Assembly (NCBI GenBank): GCA_020636445.1
Contig: JACJXV010000027.1
Location: 1 to 55,269 of the forward strand
DNA: 55,269 bases
Direction of reading: 5' to 3'
Source of the DNA: Lewinellaceae bacterium
Lineage (GTDB): Bacteria; Bacteroidota; Bacteroidia; Chitinophagales; Saprospiraceae
The notes below the pieces were generated by a model. The model was not told where the DNA came from. It worked only from the letters and a program-made list of their open reading frames with translations, and ran no database searches. Of this stretch, positions 41,623-49,863 are shown piece by piece; position 1 is the stretch's first letter; every line of letters starts with the position of its first letter. Made by a program: the position numbers and the translations under genes.

Positions 41623-42192
41623 TTATCCATTAAAGGTTGCATAAAATAATTGACGCCACCGATCGCTGCACTTAAAGCGCGCCTGGTAAACGGCATTGGC
41701 TCCACTCATACTGAGCCGGAGGGCAATATCATCCACCGCGACTTCCTGTTGCAGGAACGTCAGTAGCTGCTGGCACCGTTCGGTAAGTTGCCGGAAGGTG
41801 GCTTCCAGACACTTTTGCCGACGCTGTTCTTCTTCGGCAGCCTCTGCAAACGCCAGGGTATCCGTATCGGCTGCTTCACCTTCATATCGGAGCTCTTCCT
41901 GATTTCTTACCTCTCCCTCCCGGGTTTTATGCCGAAGCCTGTCCAGCCACTTGTTGCGGCATACGGTAAAAAGCAAGGCCTGGAAGGGGCTGGTTAGGGT
42001 AATGCCTTGATTTCCAGCTCTTTCAAATAGCGCCAGTAAGGCGTCCTGGAAAACATCCTGGGCATCATCTGCAGAGCCATTATTCTGGTTAATCCAGTTT
42101 TTTATAAAACCACTATAGCGGGAATAAATTTCCTGGATGACCTTTTCGTCACCACGTTTTAATCCTTCGATATATCGCTGATCTTCATGCAT
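41623..42192 (-). CDS. ECF-type RNA polymerase sigma factor
   Basis: 189 residues. Region 2: EIYSRYSGFIKNWINQNNGS, DDAQDVFQDALLALFE, LLFTVCRNKWLDRLRHKT. Region 4: FRQLTERCQQLLTFLQQ, DIALRLSMSGANAVYQARFK, with an unusual HTH lacking the common 'YKEIA' start. The acidic linker (NQEELRYEGEAADTDTLAFA) between is long. First gene of a two-gene unit with the membrane TPR protein. Upstream spacer has several inverted repeats. Confidence 0.92.
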   Translation of the reverse strand: MHEDQRYIEGLKRGDEKVIQEIYSRYSGFIKNWINQNNGSADDAQDVFQDALLALFERAGNQGITLTSPFQALLFTVCRNKWLDRLRHKTREGEVRNQEELRYEGEAADTDTLAFAEAAEEEQRRQKCLEATFRQLTERCQQLLTFLQQEVAVDDIALRLSMSGANAVYQARFKCSDRWRQLFYATFNG

Positions 42193-42222
42193 TTGCTAGG
42201 GAATTTCCTCGGGAAGATAATC

Positions 42223-42396
42223 TTCTTGATTCTTTTAACCAATTCTTAACGCCTGGCGGAGGTAAGAATTTCATTCCATCGAAGATATCATATAAACAAG
42301 GGATTTTTACCTCAGATAAAAATCCTGCTGGACAAATATAATCCCATTAGGCAGCCGGCCGGTGGTGTTCATCGCACTGCCGGCCCGGCATTTTAC
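42223..42396. promoter_or_regulatory. Cluster of inverted repeats between divergent sigma and PKD genes
   Basis: Three clear inverted repeats: GAAGAT-A-ATCTTC (42223-42235), AATTCTTA/TAAGAATT (42241-42248 and 42263-42270), and GGATTTTTA/TAAAAATCC (42301-42309 and 42317-42325). A fourth, G+C-rich and imperfect (GCCGGCCGGTG with CACTGCCGGC), lies at about 42354-42392. They fill the spacer between the sigma operon and the divergent gene at 42459. They may be operators or mRNA leader structures. Confidence 0.5.
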
Positions 42397-42458
42397 CGCC
42401 CTGTACAGAAGGAAATATTTTGTAATTTCGGGGACTTCCCGAAACTAAAAAAGCACCT

Positions 42459-44498
42459 ATGCGCCACCTGTTGATCACCTTGTCTGTTTGCTGTATTACC
42501 GGAATTGTTGTAGCCCAGAAACCCACTGGCGTCACACCGGCAGAACCCGAACGGGTAGCCCTAATCGATGCCCTGCAACAGGATGCTTCAACCTTTCAGT
42601 TTCGGGCACAAACGCCACCGCTGCAGCAAATGGCTGGTGCACCCCCTGCCTTTTTTTCCTACTACTGGGAGTTCGGTGATGGGAGCTTTAGCTTTGACCC
42701 TTCACCGCTGCATCGGTATACAGATGATCTGGAGCACGAGGTACAGCTCTATGTAACCGCCAGCTATGACAATGGTAAACCACCAAAAACGCGTCCGGTA
42801 AAGGTGCGCGCCCAAACCGCGCTAGCAGATGCAGGACCGGGAAGCTTGCCCACCGTTTTGACTGCCGAGCATCCGAAATTTGCCCTGCGTGCCATTCGTG
42901 ACCCCCGACCTGGCGAAGAAATAGTGCTGATTTTAAGCTATACCCAAACCAATCCTTTACCGGTAGAGGGGCGGCTCCATCTTTTCTTCAATGAAAGAAA
43001 ATATCACCAACCCCACTTTGAGTTGGGTGAGGTGCGCACACCTTTTGGAGAAACGCAGTTGGAGCAGGGAGAAGTGTTAAGCTACTACCTGGCACCTTTG
43101 GCCGGAGAGGGAGCCCTGATGGCCAGTACTATGGGGTATTATGCAAGGCCGGAAGTAACCTTGACGGACCAGGCCCCGCAAATTGCCCTGGCTGCGGCCA
43201 AAGCAGAATATGCATCCTCCGTTTCCCTGGCGTTTCAAGGACTGAATCCCGGGCAAAAGCGCAATGTTTTTTTTACGCTTGCCGCTACGGAAGAAATGCT
43301 CGCGGATACCAATGCCTTAATCACCCTGCGCGGTATCTACGAGCCCCGGGGCGGGTTGGCCCAGGTAGTAGATCTCGAAATGGCGATCGTCGCCTCACAC
43401 GACCCGAATCACATTGCTGTCTCGGATAAACGGGTTAGCTACCGAACTTACCGCAGCAAAAACCTCGACTATAAAGTGCGTTTTCAAAATAATGGAGAGG
43501 GCCCTGCCAGTACGATTGAAATTACCACCACCGTGGCTCCTGGGTTGTACCAGCAGCCTTTGCGCATCCTGGATCAATATCCAGCCTGCCCAATTTGCCC
43601 GGATGGACAGTTGGTTTCCTACAGCTGCCTGGATACCGCCTGGGTTGACGAGCAGTTGGTATTCACCTTCCGCAATATCTACCTACCCGGCACCCGCCAG
43701 GAAGGCGTCAATGATCGGGATTCTACCAAAGGGTTTGTCAAGTATCGCCTTAGTCCGGGTAAAAAAATGCCTAAACTGGCTTTCAACAGCCGGGCCTCCA
43801 TCGTGTTTGATAAAAATCCTCCAGTGGTTACCAATGCCTCAGGAACGCGGTTTAAGGCAGGTATATCGCCGGGCCTCCTTGCGGGGCGATATTTCGATCC
43901 GGTTACGCGGCAGCAAGATCAAACCTTCCTGGGGCTGACTTTATCCCCTTATCGCTCTTATAAGCCTTACTTTCAAGTCGAATGGTATGGCGGGTTATCC
44001 GGGGAAATGGTAGAACCCTTTCAGCAGGAGCGCGGAAGTATCCGGACCCTCCTCGATGATCCGACCAACCGGGATCTGGTCTTTTTTCAGGACTCCCTTT
44101 TCTCAGCGGAAGGAACCCGGACGGTCCAGCATAAACAGCTTACGCTGGTGCCTTTGCAACTGCGGTATAGCCTGACCAGCTTTCTGGGGGTTGGCGCCGG
44201 GGCCCTGGTCGGTTGGCAGCAGACAACCACCCAGGAGCATGCGACGGCTTCCTATGCTATCCGAACTGGGTTCTATCCCATCCAAAGCCCGGAGAAATTC
44301 ACCTTAACCGGTGAAAAAGGCCCGGTCATCCAGGAGGTTCAGCGCAACTTTACGCAAAATCAATTACGTACAGCACTCTTTGCCGACCTGCATCTGGGCC
44401 TCGTCCGGCTCGGGCCAACGGCAGGGGTACGCGCCTACTTCTGGCCCGGCGAAGAGAAACCTTTTGCCTTTTCCCTTTATGTAATGCAAAAACTTTGA
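42459..44498 (+). CDS. Secreted PKD-domain protein with DUF11-like domain and C-terminal barrel-like part
   Basis: 679 residues. Signal peptide ends GIVVAQ. A PKD domain is at about 45-120 (YYWEFGDGSFSFDPSPLHRY). Residues about 310-465 match the type of domain often seen before T9SS tails (HDPNHIAVSDKRVSY, YKVRFQNNGEGPASTIEITT, RASIVFDKNPPVVTN). Instead of a T9SS tail, the last 200 residues are alternating strands (LVPLQLRYSLTSFLGVGAGA, LRTALFADLHLGLVRLGPTA) that look like half of a barrel. Likely outer-membrane or surface protein. It is divergent from the sigma/anti-sigma pair and upstream of the CHAT gene. Confidence 0.75.
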   Translation: MRHLLITLSVCCITGIVVAQKPTGVTPAEPERVALIDALQQDASTFQFRAQTPPLQQMAGAPPAFFSYYWEFGDGSFSFDPSPLHRYTDDLEHEVQLYVTASYDNGKPPKTRPVKVRAQTALADAGPGSLPTVLTAEHPKFALRAIRDPRPGEEIVLILSYTQTNPLPVEGRLHLFFNERKYHQPHFELGEVRTPFGETQLEQGEVLSYYLAPLAGEGALMASTMGYYARPEVTLTDQAPQIALAAAKAEYASSVSLAFQGLNPGQKRNVFFTLAATEEMLADTNALITLRGIYEPRGGLAQVVDLEMAIVASHDPNHIAVSDKRVSYRTYRSKNLDYKVRFQNNGEGPASTIEITTTVAPGLYQQPLRILDQYPACPICPDGQLVSYSCLDTAWVDEQLVFTFRNIYLPGTRQEGVNDRDSTKGFVKYRLSPGKKMPKLAFNSRASIVFDKNPPVVTNASGTRFKAGISPGLLAGRYFDPVTRQQDQTFLGLTLSPYRSYKPYFQVEWYGGLSGEMVEPFQQERGSIRTLLDDPTNRDLVFFQDSLFSAEGTRTVQHKQLTLVPLQLRYSLTSFLGVGAGALVGWQQTTTQEHATASYAIRTGFYPIQSPEKFTLTGEKGPVIQEVQRNFTQNQLRTALFADLHLGLVRLGPTAGVRAYFWPGEEKPFAFSLYVMQKL

Positions 44499-44642
44499 GG
44501 CTAAAAAGGGGGAATCGGCATTTTAGGCTGGGGTTAGTTAGTGGGCAGTGGCCTAACCAGCTCTGCGTCTCCTTTGCGACTTTGTGAGCCTATCTAGTGG
44601 GCAGTGAGCATAGAAATTTACCCGCCTCCGGCGGGCCAATTA

Positions 44643-44672
44643 CCAGTCACCAGCCACCAGTCACCAGCCACC
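44643..44672. repeat. Heptad repeat tract CCAGTCA/CCAGCCA
   Basis: Four 7-base units alternating CCAGTCA and CCAGCCA, followed by CC. Same period and core as the CCAGTAA tracts. Confidence 0.85.
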
Positions 44673-44730
44673 AAAAAACGAGCAACGAAAAATGGATAAT
44701 CAGTAACCCACTTTAATACCTAACGTTTTT

Positions 44731-44758
44731 CAGTAAGCAGTAAGCAGTAAGCAGTGGC
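44731..44758. repeat. Heptad repeat tract CAGTAAG
   Basis: Three exact CAGTAAG units followed by a variant CAGTGGC. Confidence 0.85.
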
Positions 44759-44844
44759 CTACCCCCGCGCTGCGTCTTCTTTGCGTTTTCGACTTTTTGC
44801 GAGGTCATTTTTTAAACGAGTAACTAATAACAAGTAACGGAAAA

Positions 44845-44895
44845 CCAGTAACCAGCTACCAGCTACCAGCTACCAGTAACCAGTAACCAGTTACC
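44845..44895. repeat. Heptad repeat tract CCAGTAA/CCAGCTA
   Basis: Seven 7-base units: CCAGTAA, CCAGCTA three times, CCAGTAA twice, CCAGTTA, then CC. Longest heptad tract in the window. Confidence 0.9.
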
Positions 44896-45100
44896 TGAAC
44901 GGCTACATCCAGAGGAAATAAACATGCAAAGGGGGGTGTTAACTATTTGAATAGTAGTTTTTTGTAGTGTTTTCATGCCTGGTTGGAGAATTTTTCAGGC
45001 CAGGACAAATCCCTTAATCATGTCCGGTTTTTCTGGTAGGTAACAGCCATTTTTGTATCAACCCCTTAAAACTAAACCTCAAAAATAACCTGGTACTTTT

Positions 45101-45141
45101 AGGAGGCCTTTTGCTCACGAAGCGAGAGGCTTCCTCTTTTT
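45101..45141 (+). terminator. Terminator-like hairpin in the leader of the CHAT gene
   Basis: AGGAGGCC (45101-45108) pairs with GGCTTCCT (45128-45135) with one G-T pair and is followed by CTTTTT. The loop is 19 bases with a small inner stem. The nearest upstream plus-strand gene ends 600 bases away, so the hairpin may instead be a leader attenuator of the CHAT gene, 94 bases downstream. Confidence 0.5.
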
Positions 45142-45234
45142 GACATGCACCCTGTGGTTTCCAGGCGAGGGGATGCACCCAATTGCCCCTTTGCAGAAAA
45201 AGCAGTAGCTTAGTACTCATCTTCCCTCGTAAAT

Positions 45235-48051
45235 ATGGAGCTAAAGCATTGCTTTTGGGGGCTTGTCTTTTGTTGCATGGGACTCTCGGTCGTCGCACAA
45301 CCGCTCGACAGCAGTCGCCTGCTTGAGACGCAGCAGCAATTGGAGGCGCACCTGGCTGCCGGCTTGACGGATCGGGTAGATGAAGACTATCAAAAGCTTA
45401 GTCTGCTATACCGTTCAGCAAATAATCTCACCGATTGGTTATTCACGTATTGGGACTGGCAGGCTTACCATTTTGAGGATGCTCCCCGGGCTCTGCGTAT
45501 TCTGGAGGAAGCCCTGGCAAAGCAATGGCGTCAACCCCAGTCCGCACAGGAGTGGGAAGCCCTGTTGTGGGTGCAGGCGAACCGCGGGTATCACTTGTTT
45601 CAGGAAGGGCAGGTGCTGGCTTCCGCGAAGGCATACGAAGCAGCCCAGCAGATTTGGGAAAAACATCCGGCGGAAGGATTTGATGCTCTGGAGTACCTCT
45701 ACAAACCGCTTGGAAATAATTATACCCGGCTGGGCGATAATGAACGGGCCCGGGCAATTTTTCGTAAAGCCCTGGCGGCAGCACCCCAGGATGAGCCGGA
45801 AAACATAGCAGGGCTATACAACAATATTGGTCTTTCCTATTGGAATGAGGGTAATCAGGAGGAAGCGGTGCAAGCTTTGCGCCAGGGACTAGCCCTGCCC
45901 GGGCTGAGTCCGGGGAAAAAGGGGCTGCTCCTTACTTCGCTGGCCCGGAGTTATTACGACCAGGGCAAAGATGCTCAGGCCGCAGCCAGGGTGGCGGAGG
46001 CACTGAAGCAACTGGCTACGGCCCGCCGGCAAACACCTGATGATCCTTCGATACCCGACTACCTGGCCAAGGCTTATTTAGTAGCGGGTCTTGTGGCCCG
46101 TCGGGGCGGTCAGACCAGCCTGGCTGCCCAACAGTTAACAAAATCACTCGCGTTAGCAAAGGAGGTATATCCGGGCGGACGACACCGGGATGTGGGTAAA
46201 ATTATGCTGGCCCTGGCGGAGGTAGCCCTCGACCAACAACAACCCAGCCTGGCCCTGGATTGGATCAATCGGGCACTGCAAGCCGTCATTCCCACCTTCT
46301 CCCCGCGGGATCCCGCAGATAGCCCGGATGCCAAAAGCTTCTACCCGGAGAATACCATTTTAGAGGCGCTGGCACTAAAAGCCGCGGCTTTGGAAAAGAG
46401 ATACGGACAAACCCAGGATGTTTCCTTATTGGAAAAAGCGCTCGCCATCCAGGAGGATGCCTACCAGGTGGAAGGGCAATTGCGCCAAACCTTTCAGTAC
46501 AATGCATCCAAGTTGCTCCTGCAAGCCATGGGGCAGCGGCGCACCGAAGCCGCCGTCGCCGTCGCCTGGGAATGCTATCAGCGCACGGGTGACCCAGCCT
46601 ACATCGCCAGGGCTTTTTCCTGTATGGAAAACAACAAAGCCTTATTGCTGCAGGAAGGGGTGCGGGAAAACCTTTTCCGACAATCCCTGGCGGAAACCGA
46701 TCAAGCCATGGTTCGGCAACTGGATTACCTGCGGGAACAAATCGCCGCATTGGAACGCGACCGGGCCCTGAATGGGGATTTGAGTCCCCAGGGCTGGAAA
46801 AACCTGGGTAGCTATCAGGAGCAGCTTTTTCAGCTGGACAACCAATTAGCTCAGCGTTATCCCAACTACCGGAATGTCGTTCACCAGCGAGCAGTTGGCT
46901 TAGATTCGTTGCAGGTTGCCCTGCAAGACAATGCCCTGTTGGCCTATTTTTGGGGAGAAAAATATGTTTATCTGTTTGTTATTACAGCCGGTAATGCGAG
47001 TCTATACCGCATCGGAGATACCGATTCATTGGCGCAACACGTCCGGGAATATCAGCGCTTTTTTCAGTCGCGCGATCGCATTTTAAATAATCCCGGAGCT
47101 TTTTACGAGGTTTCGCATGATGTCTACTTGCGGCTGTTAACCTACGCGCCGAGTGGCGCAAAGTACTGGCTGATCGTGCCCGATGGTTACCTGAGCACAT
47201 TGCCTTTTGAGGCCCTTTTGACGGCGCCAGCGAAGGTGACTACCGCGCTGGGCCGCGCCCCGTATTTGCTGCGCAAACAACCGTTGCAATATATTTACAG
47301 TGCCCAGCTATGGCTCCTGACTCCACCGCATCACCGTACTTCCAGGCCGGGTTTTTTGGGCGTTGCCCCCGGGTTTACGGCAGGGCAACGATCGTTGGCA
47401 CCGCTGACACACAGTAAGGCAGAGTTGGCTGCTGCCTGGTTTCGGCCACAACGGATCCTGCAGGGAGCCTCGGCTACCTTAACCGCTTTTCGCGAGCAGG
47501 CTCCGCAATACCGCATTATTCATTTATCGACTCATGCGGAGGCGGATAGTGCCACCGTCCCTCGGGTTGAGTTTTTGGATCAATCCCTTTTTTTACCGGA
47601 GATCTATGCGTTGCGGTTGCAGGCAGATCTGGTAGTGCTTAGTGCCTGCCAATCGGCCCTGGGGCGTTGGGCCCCCGGAGAAGGGGTGATGAGTTTAGCC
47701 CGTGGATTTACCTATGCCGGTGCGGGGAGCCTGCTGGCCAGCCAATGGAAAGTCAGCGAGCAGGCAACGGCACAAATTCTCACTGATTTTTACCAGCAAC
47801 TGGGCTTGGGCCTGACGACCGTCAATGCCTTGCACCAGGCAAAACTTAACTATCTGGATGATACCCAAATTCCCGGTCGGGAAAAATCTCCCTATTACTG
47901 GGCGGCACTTACCCTCATTGGCCGGGATCAGGCGTTTCCCGTTAATTCCCGGGGAGTGTTAGAGTCTCCCTGGGTGATTATGTTGGGGCTCCTGGTTCTG
48001 GGAGGTGGTGCCTTGATTATTTGGCGTCGTTTTTTGCGGCAAAAGCCCTAA
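45235..48051 (+). CDS. Periplasmic TPR-CHAT (caspase-like) protein with C-terminal membrane anchor
   Basis: 938 residues. Signal peptide (FWGLVFCCMGLSVVAQ). Residues about 30-480 are TPR units (GLYNNIGLSYWNEGNQEEAV, LTSLARSYYDQGKDAQAAAR). A coiled linker follows (RQLDYLREQIAALERDRALN). The CHAT domain (about 570-900) has the catalytic dyad H767 in IIHLSTHAEAD and C805 in VVLSACQSALG, both intact, with GEGVMSLARGFTYAGAGSLLASQW after it. A TM helix near 910-928 is followed by WRRFLRQKP, so the body faces the periplasm. CHAT proteins are cysteine proteases or pseudo-enzymes activated by TPR contacts. The serine hydrolase gene follows 22 bases later. Confidence 0.9.
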   Translation: MELKHCFWGLVFCCMGLSVVAQPLDSSRLLETQQQLEAHLAAGLTDRVDEDYQKLSLLYRSANNLTDWLFTYWDWQAYHFEDAPRALRILEEALAKQWRQPQSAQEWEALLWVQANRGYHLFQEGQVLASAKAYEAAQQIWEKHPAEGFDALEYLYKPLGNNYTRLGDNERARAIFRKALAAAPQDEPENIAGLYNNIGLSYWNEGNQEEAVQALRQGLALPGLSPGKKGLLLTSLARSYYDQGKDAQAAARVAEALKQLATARRQTPDDPSIPDYLAKAYLVAGLVARRGGQTSLAAQQLTKSLALAKEVYPGGRHRDVGKIMLALAEVALDQQQPSLALDWINRALQAVIPTFSPRDPADSPDAKSFYPENTILEALALKAAALEKRYGQTQDVSLLEKALAIQEDAYQVEGQLRQTFQYNASKLLLQAMGQRRTEAAVAVAWECYQRTGDPAYIARAFSCMENNKALLLQEGVRENLFRQSLAETDQAMVRQLDYLREQIAALERDRALNGDLSPQGWKNLGSYQEQLFQLDNQLAQRYPNYRNVVHQRAVGLDSLQVALQDNALLAYFWGEKYVYLFVITAGNASLYRIGDTDSLAQHVREYQRFFQSRDRILNNPGAFYEVSHDVYLRLLTYAPSGAKYWLIVPDGYLSTLPFEALLTAPAKVTTALGRAPYLLRKQPLQYIYSAQLWLLTPPHHRTSRPGFLGVAPGFTAGQRSLAPLTHSKAELAAAWFRPQRILQGASATLTAFREQAPQYRIIHLSTHAEADSATVPRVEFLDQSLFLPEIYALRLQADLVVLSACQSALGRWAPGEGVMSLARGFTYAGAGSLLASQWKVSEQATAQILTDFYQQLGLGLTTVNALHQAKLNYLDDTQIPGREKSPYYWAALTLIGRDQAFPVNSRGVLESPWVIMLGLLVLGGGALIIWRRFLRQKP

Positions 48052-48073
48052 TTTGGCCGTAAATACAGTTGCC

Positions 48074-49321
48074 ATGTTTCGTTTATTATTTTGGGGATTC
48101 GCTACCCTGATCGCGGGCGCATTATCCGCCCAAATCAATCCCTTACCCCAGTTACTCAGCCGCGACTCCCTGTTGGGAACTATTGCTAATCAACCGGCCT
48201 ACGAAGTTCAGCTGATCTATACCCAGATTGACCGTGACGCCCAGAACGTTCCCCATTTTACTACCTACGCTTTTCGGGAAGATTCCAATCGGTATTTTTA
48301 TCCGGCCAGTACCGTTAAAATGCCCGCGGCCTTTCTGGCACTGGAAAAAATCAACGAACTGGGGCTGATAGGCTTCGACCGCGATGCCAGTATGCTTACT
48401 GGCGCTGGCCGGCCTCCCCAGGCAGGCGTCGCTTCGGATACAACTTCGGCGAATGGCTTACCCTCCATCGGGCATTATATCCGCAAAATCTTTCTGGTCA
48501 GCGATAATGATGCCTTTAACCGGCTGTATGAATTTTTAGGCCAGGCCTACCTCAACCGAAGCCTGCGCGAGAAAGGCTACCGTCATTTGCGCATCATCCA
48601 TCGCCTTTCTGTTAGCGGATTTGATACCCTGGGCAATCAATATACCAACCCCATCGCCTTTCAGGATGCAGTCGGAAAGCCCGTTTACTTCCAGGGAGAA
48701 GGGTTTAGTCGCGACCATTCAAACCTGCGTTTGCGGGGCGAACAAAAAGGCAATGGCTACCTGAATGGGAATGACCAGTTGGTGAACCAGCCCTTTGATT
48801 TTTCTTCGAAAAATTACGTGGGGCTTCGGGAGCTCCACGACATGCTGCAGGCGGTGGTCTTTCCGGAGGCGGTACCCCCTGCTCGCCGCTTTTTACATAC
48901 CCCCGAAGACCGGGCTTTCCTGCTGCGGGCGATGTCTGAGCGACCCCGGGAAAGCGCCTATCCGGCCTATCCGGAGAAGGATTTTTGGGACAGCTACGTC
49001 AAGTTTTTCCTCTATGGCGATACCCAGGAACGCATGCCGGATCACATTCGGGTTTTCAACAAAGTAGGGATTGCCTATGGGTTTGTAACCGATGTCGCCT
49101 ACGTCGTTGATTTCGACAATAAGGTTGAATTCCTGCTGGCCGCCACCATCCACACTAACGCCAACGGCATTTACAACGATGGTCAGTATGAATACGATCA
49201 GGTGGCATTTCCCTTTTTGGCGCGCCTGGGCCGGGCTATTCATCAGTACGAAATACAACGCCCCCGGCGGCGAGCCCCGGACCTGAGCGCCTTCGAAATG
49301 AATTATGCAGAAAAAAAGTAA
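48074..49321 (+). CDS. Secreted serine hydrolase of class A beta-lactamase fold
   Basis: 415 residues from the ATG at 48074; a TTG at 48053 would add seven residues before the signal peptide, so the ATG is preferred. Signal peptide (LLFWGFATLIAGALSAQ). S79-T-V-K82 in YPASTVKMPAAF and S143-D-N145 in LVSDNDAFNRLYEF match class A motifs; no KTG is clear, but 'FNKVGIAYGFVTD' near residue 335 occupies that place. The domain is longer than true beta-lactamases (extra about 100 residues at 190-280). Probably an esterase or peptidoglycan-related enzyme. It is in an operon with the CHAT gene. Confidence 0.8.
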   Translation: MFRLLFWGFATLIAGALSAQINPLPQLLSRDSLLGTIANQPAYEVQLIYTQIDRDAQNVPHFTTYAFREDSNRYFYPASTVKMPAAFLALEKINELGLIGFDRDASMLTGAGRPPQAGVASDTTSANGLPSIGHYIRKIFLVSDNDAFNRLYEFLGQAYLNRSLREKGYRHLRIIHRLSVSGFDTLGNQYTNPIAFQDAVGKPVYFQGEGFSRDHSNLRLRGEQKGNGYLNGNDQLVNQPFDFSSKNYVGLRELHDMLQAVVFPEAVPPARRFLHTPEDRAFLLRAMSERPRESAYPAYPEKDFWDSYVKFFLYGDTQERMPDHIRVFNKVGIAYGFVTDVAYVVDFDNKVEFLLAATIHTNANGIYNDGQYEYDQVAFPFLARLGRAIHQYEIQRPRRRAPDLSAFEMNYAEKK

Positions 49322-49339
49322 AAAAAGTAAGTGCATACC

Positions 49340-49370
49340 TTTATAAATAGCTAAAAGGCATTTATTTTTG
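49340..49370 (+). promoter_or_regulatory. Promoter of tRNA-Thr
   Basis: TTTA (49340-49343) and TATTTTTG (49363-49370), 19 bases apart, fit the -33 (one mismatch) and -7 consensus. Transcription would start about 10 bases before the tRNA at 49388. Confidence 0.55.
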
Positions 49371-49387
49371 GACCTACCTTAGGGTAT

Positions 49388-49460
<73 letters not shown>

Positions 49461-49590
49461 CAAGGATGGAGGATCGGTATGGACACGTACCGATCCTTTG
49501 TTTTTAGGGCGTGGAGCGATGACCGGTCAGCACTCCAGACCCTTCTGTAGTAAAAAAAGCTGCTCACTGCTGCCTGCTCCCCCAATCTGC

Positions 49591-49617
49591 GAAAATCTGT
49601 GTAATCGGTGGTGAAAA
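49591..49617 (+). repeat. Left copy of 27-base direct repeat flanking the Fic gene
   Basis: A 27-base stretch with core TCTGTGTAATCGGTGGTG is repeated exactly at 51161-51187. Similarity extends about 20 bases to the left (TGCCTGCTC ... CCCAATC). A diverged copy, with core TCTGCATAATCCGTGGTG, is at 51078-51113. Confidence 0.9.
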
Positions 49618-49796
49618 CGCCCGGCTGGAGTGAACTCGCACCTCCCGCAAAAGGGCTTTGCTGGCCTTTGCATTTGGCTGTAAAGCTTCTCCTTGTTTTC
49701 CTGACTTCGAATTTTCAAAGGTAAATTATTCGCTGCCTTGATTTGTGGGAACATCAAGACAGCAAATTCATGCGGAGTCATTTTTTCTTTCTTCAA

Positions 49797-49861
49797 ATTG
49801 GATAAAAGTAGATACAGATTGGATTTGTTTACTTAAATTGTATTGGATAAAATTGGATAAA
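49797..49861. promoter_or_regulatory. ATTGGATAAA repeats before the Fic gene
   Basis: Exact ATTGGATAAA copies at 49797-49806, 49842-49851 and 49852-49861, with a partial ATTGGAT at 49818-49824. The last two are exactly 10 bases apart, hence on the same DNA face, and end 2 bases before the ATG. They look like operator iterons, possibly read by the winged-helix end of the Fic protein itself. Confidence 0.5.
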
Positions 49862-49863
49862 GT

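Larger units (their letters stand above)
44499..45234. other. Repeat-rich non-coding spacer (736 bases)
   Basis: Three heptad tracts (44643-44672, 44731-44758, 44845-44895), plus TAGTGGG/CAGTGAG pairs (about 44595-44610) and two copies of a CTGCGTCTnCTTTGCG phrase (44563-44578 and 44770-44785). A terminator-like hairpin lies at 45101-45141, about 95 bases before the CHAT start. No coding frame is credible. Confidence 0.7.
49461..49863. other. Spacer between tRNA-Thr and Fic gene (403 bases)
   Basis: It holds a CTGCTCACTGCTGC heptad-type tract (about 49560-49580), the left copy of the direct repeat (49591-49617), and an A+T-rich end with ATTGGATAAA repeats. A minus-strand open frame of 89 codons crosses it but overlaps the repeats and has no relatives that I recognise; it is not called. 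Confidence 0.55.

Noticed and set aside
45235..48051. Type III-E CRISPR effector (craspase) CHAT
   Set aside because: No gRAMP-type Cas7-11 or CRISPR array is present, and this CHAT protein has a signal peptide and membrane anchor.
49527..49796. Minus-strand 89-codon frame between tRNA-Thr and Fic
   Set aside because: It crosses a dispersed repeat and a heptad tract; no recognisable domain; a lone CAAAGGTA -7-like element on the minus strand is not enough support.
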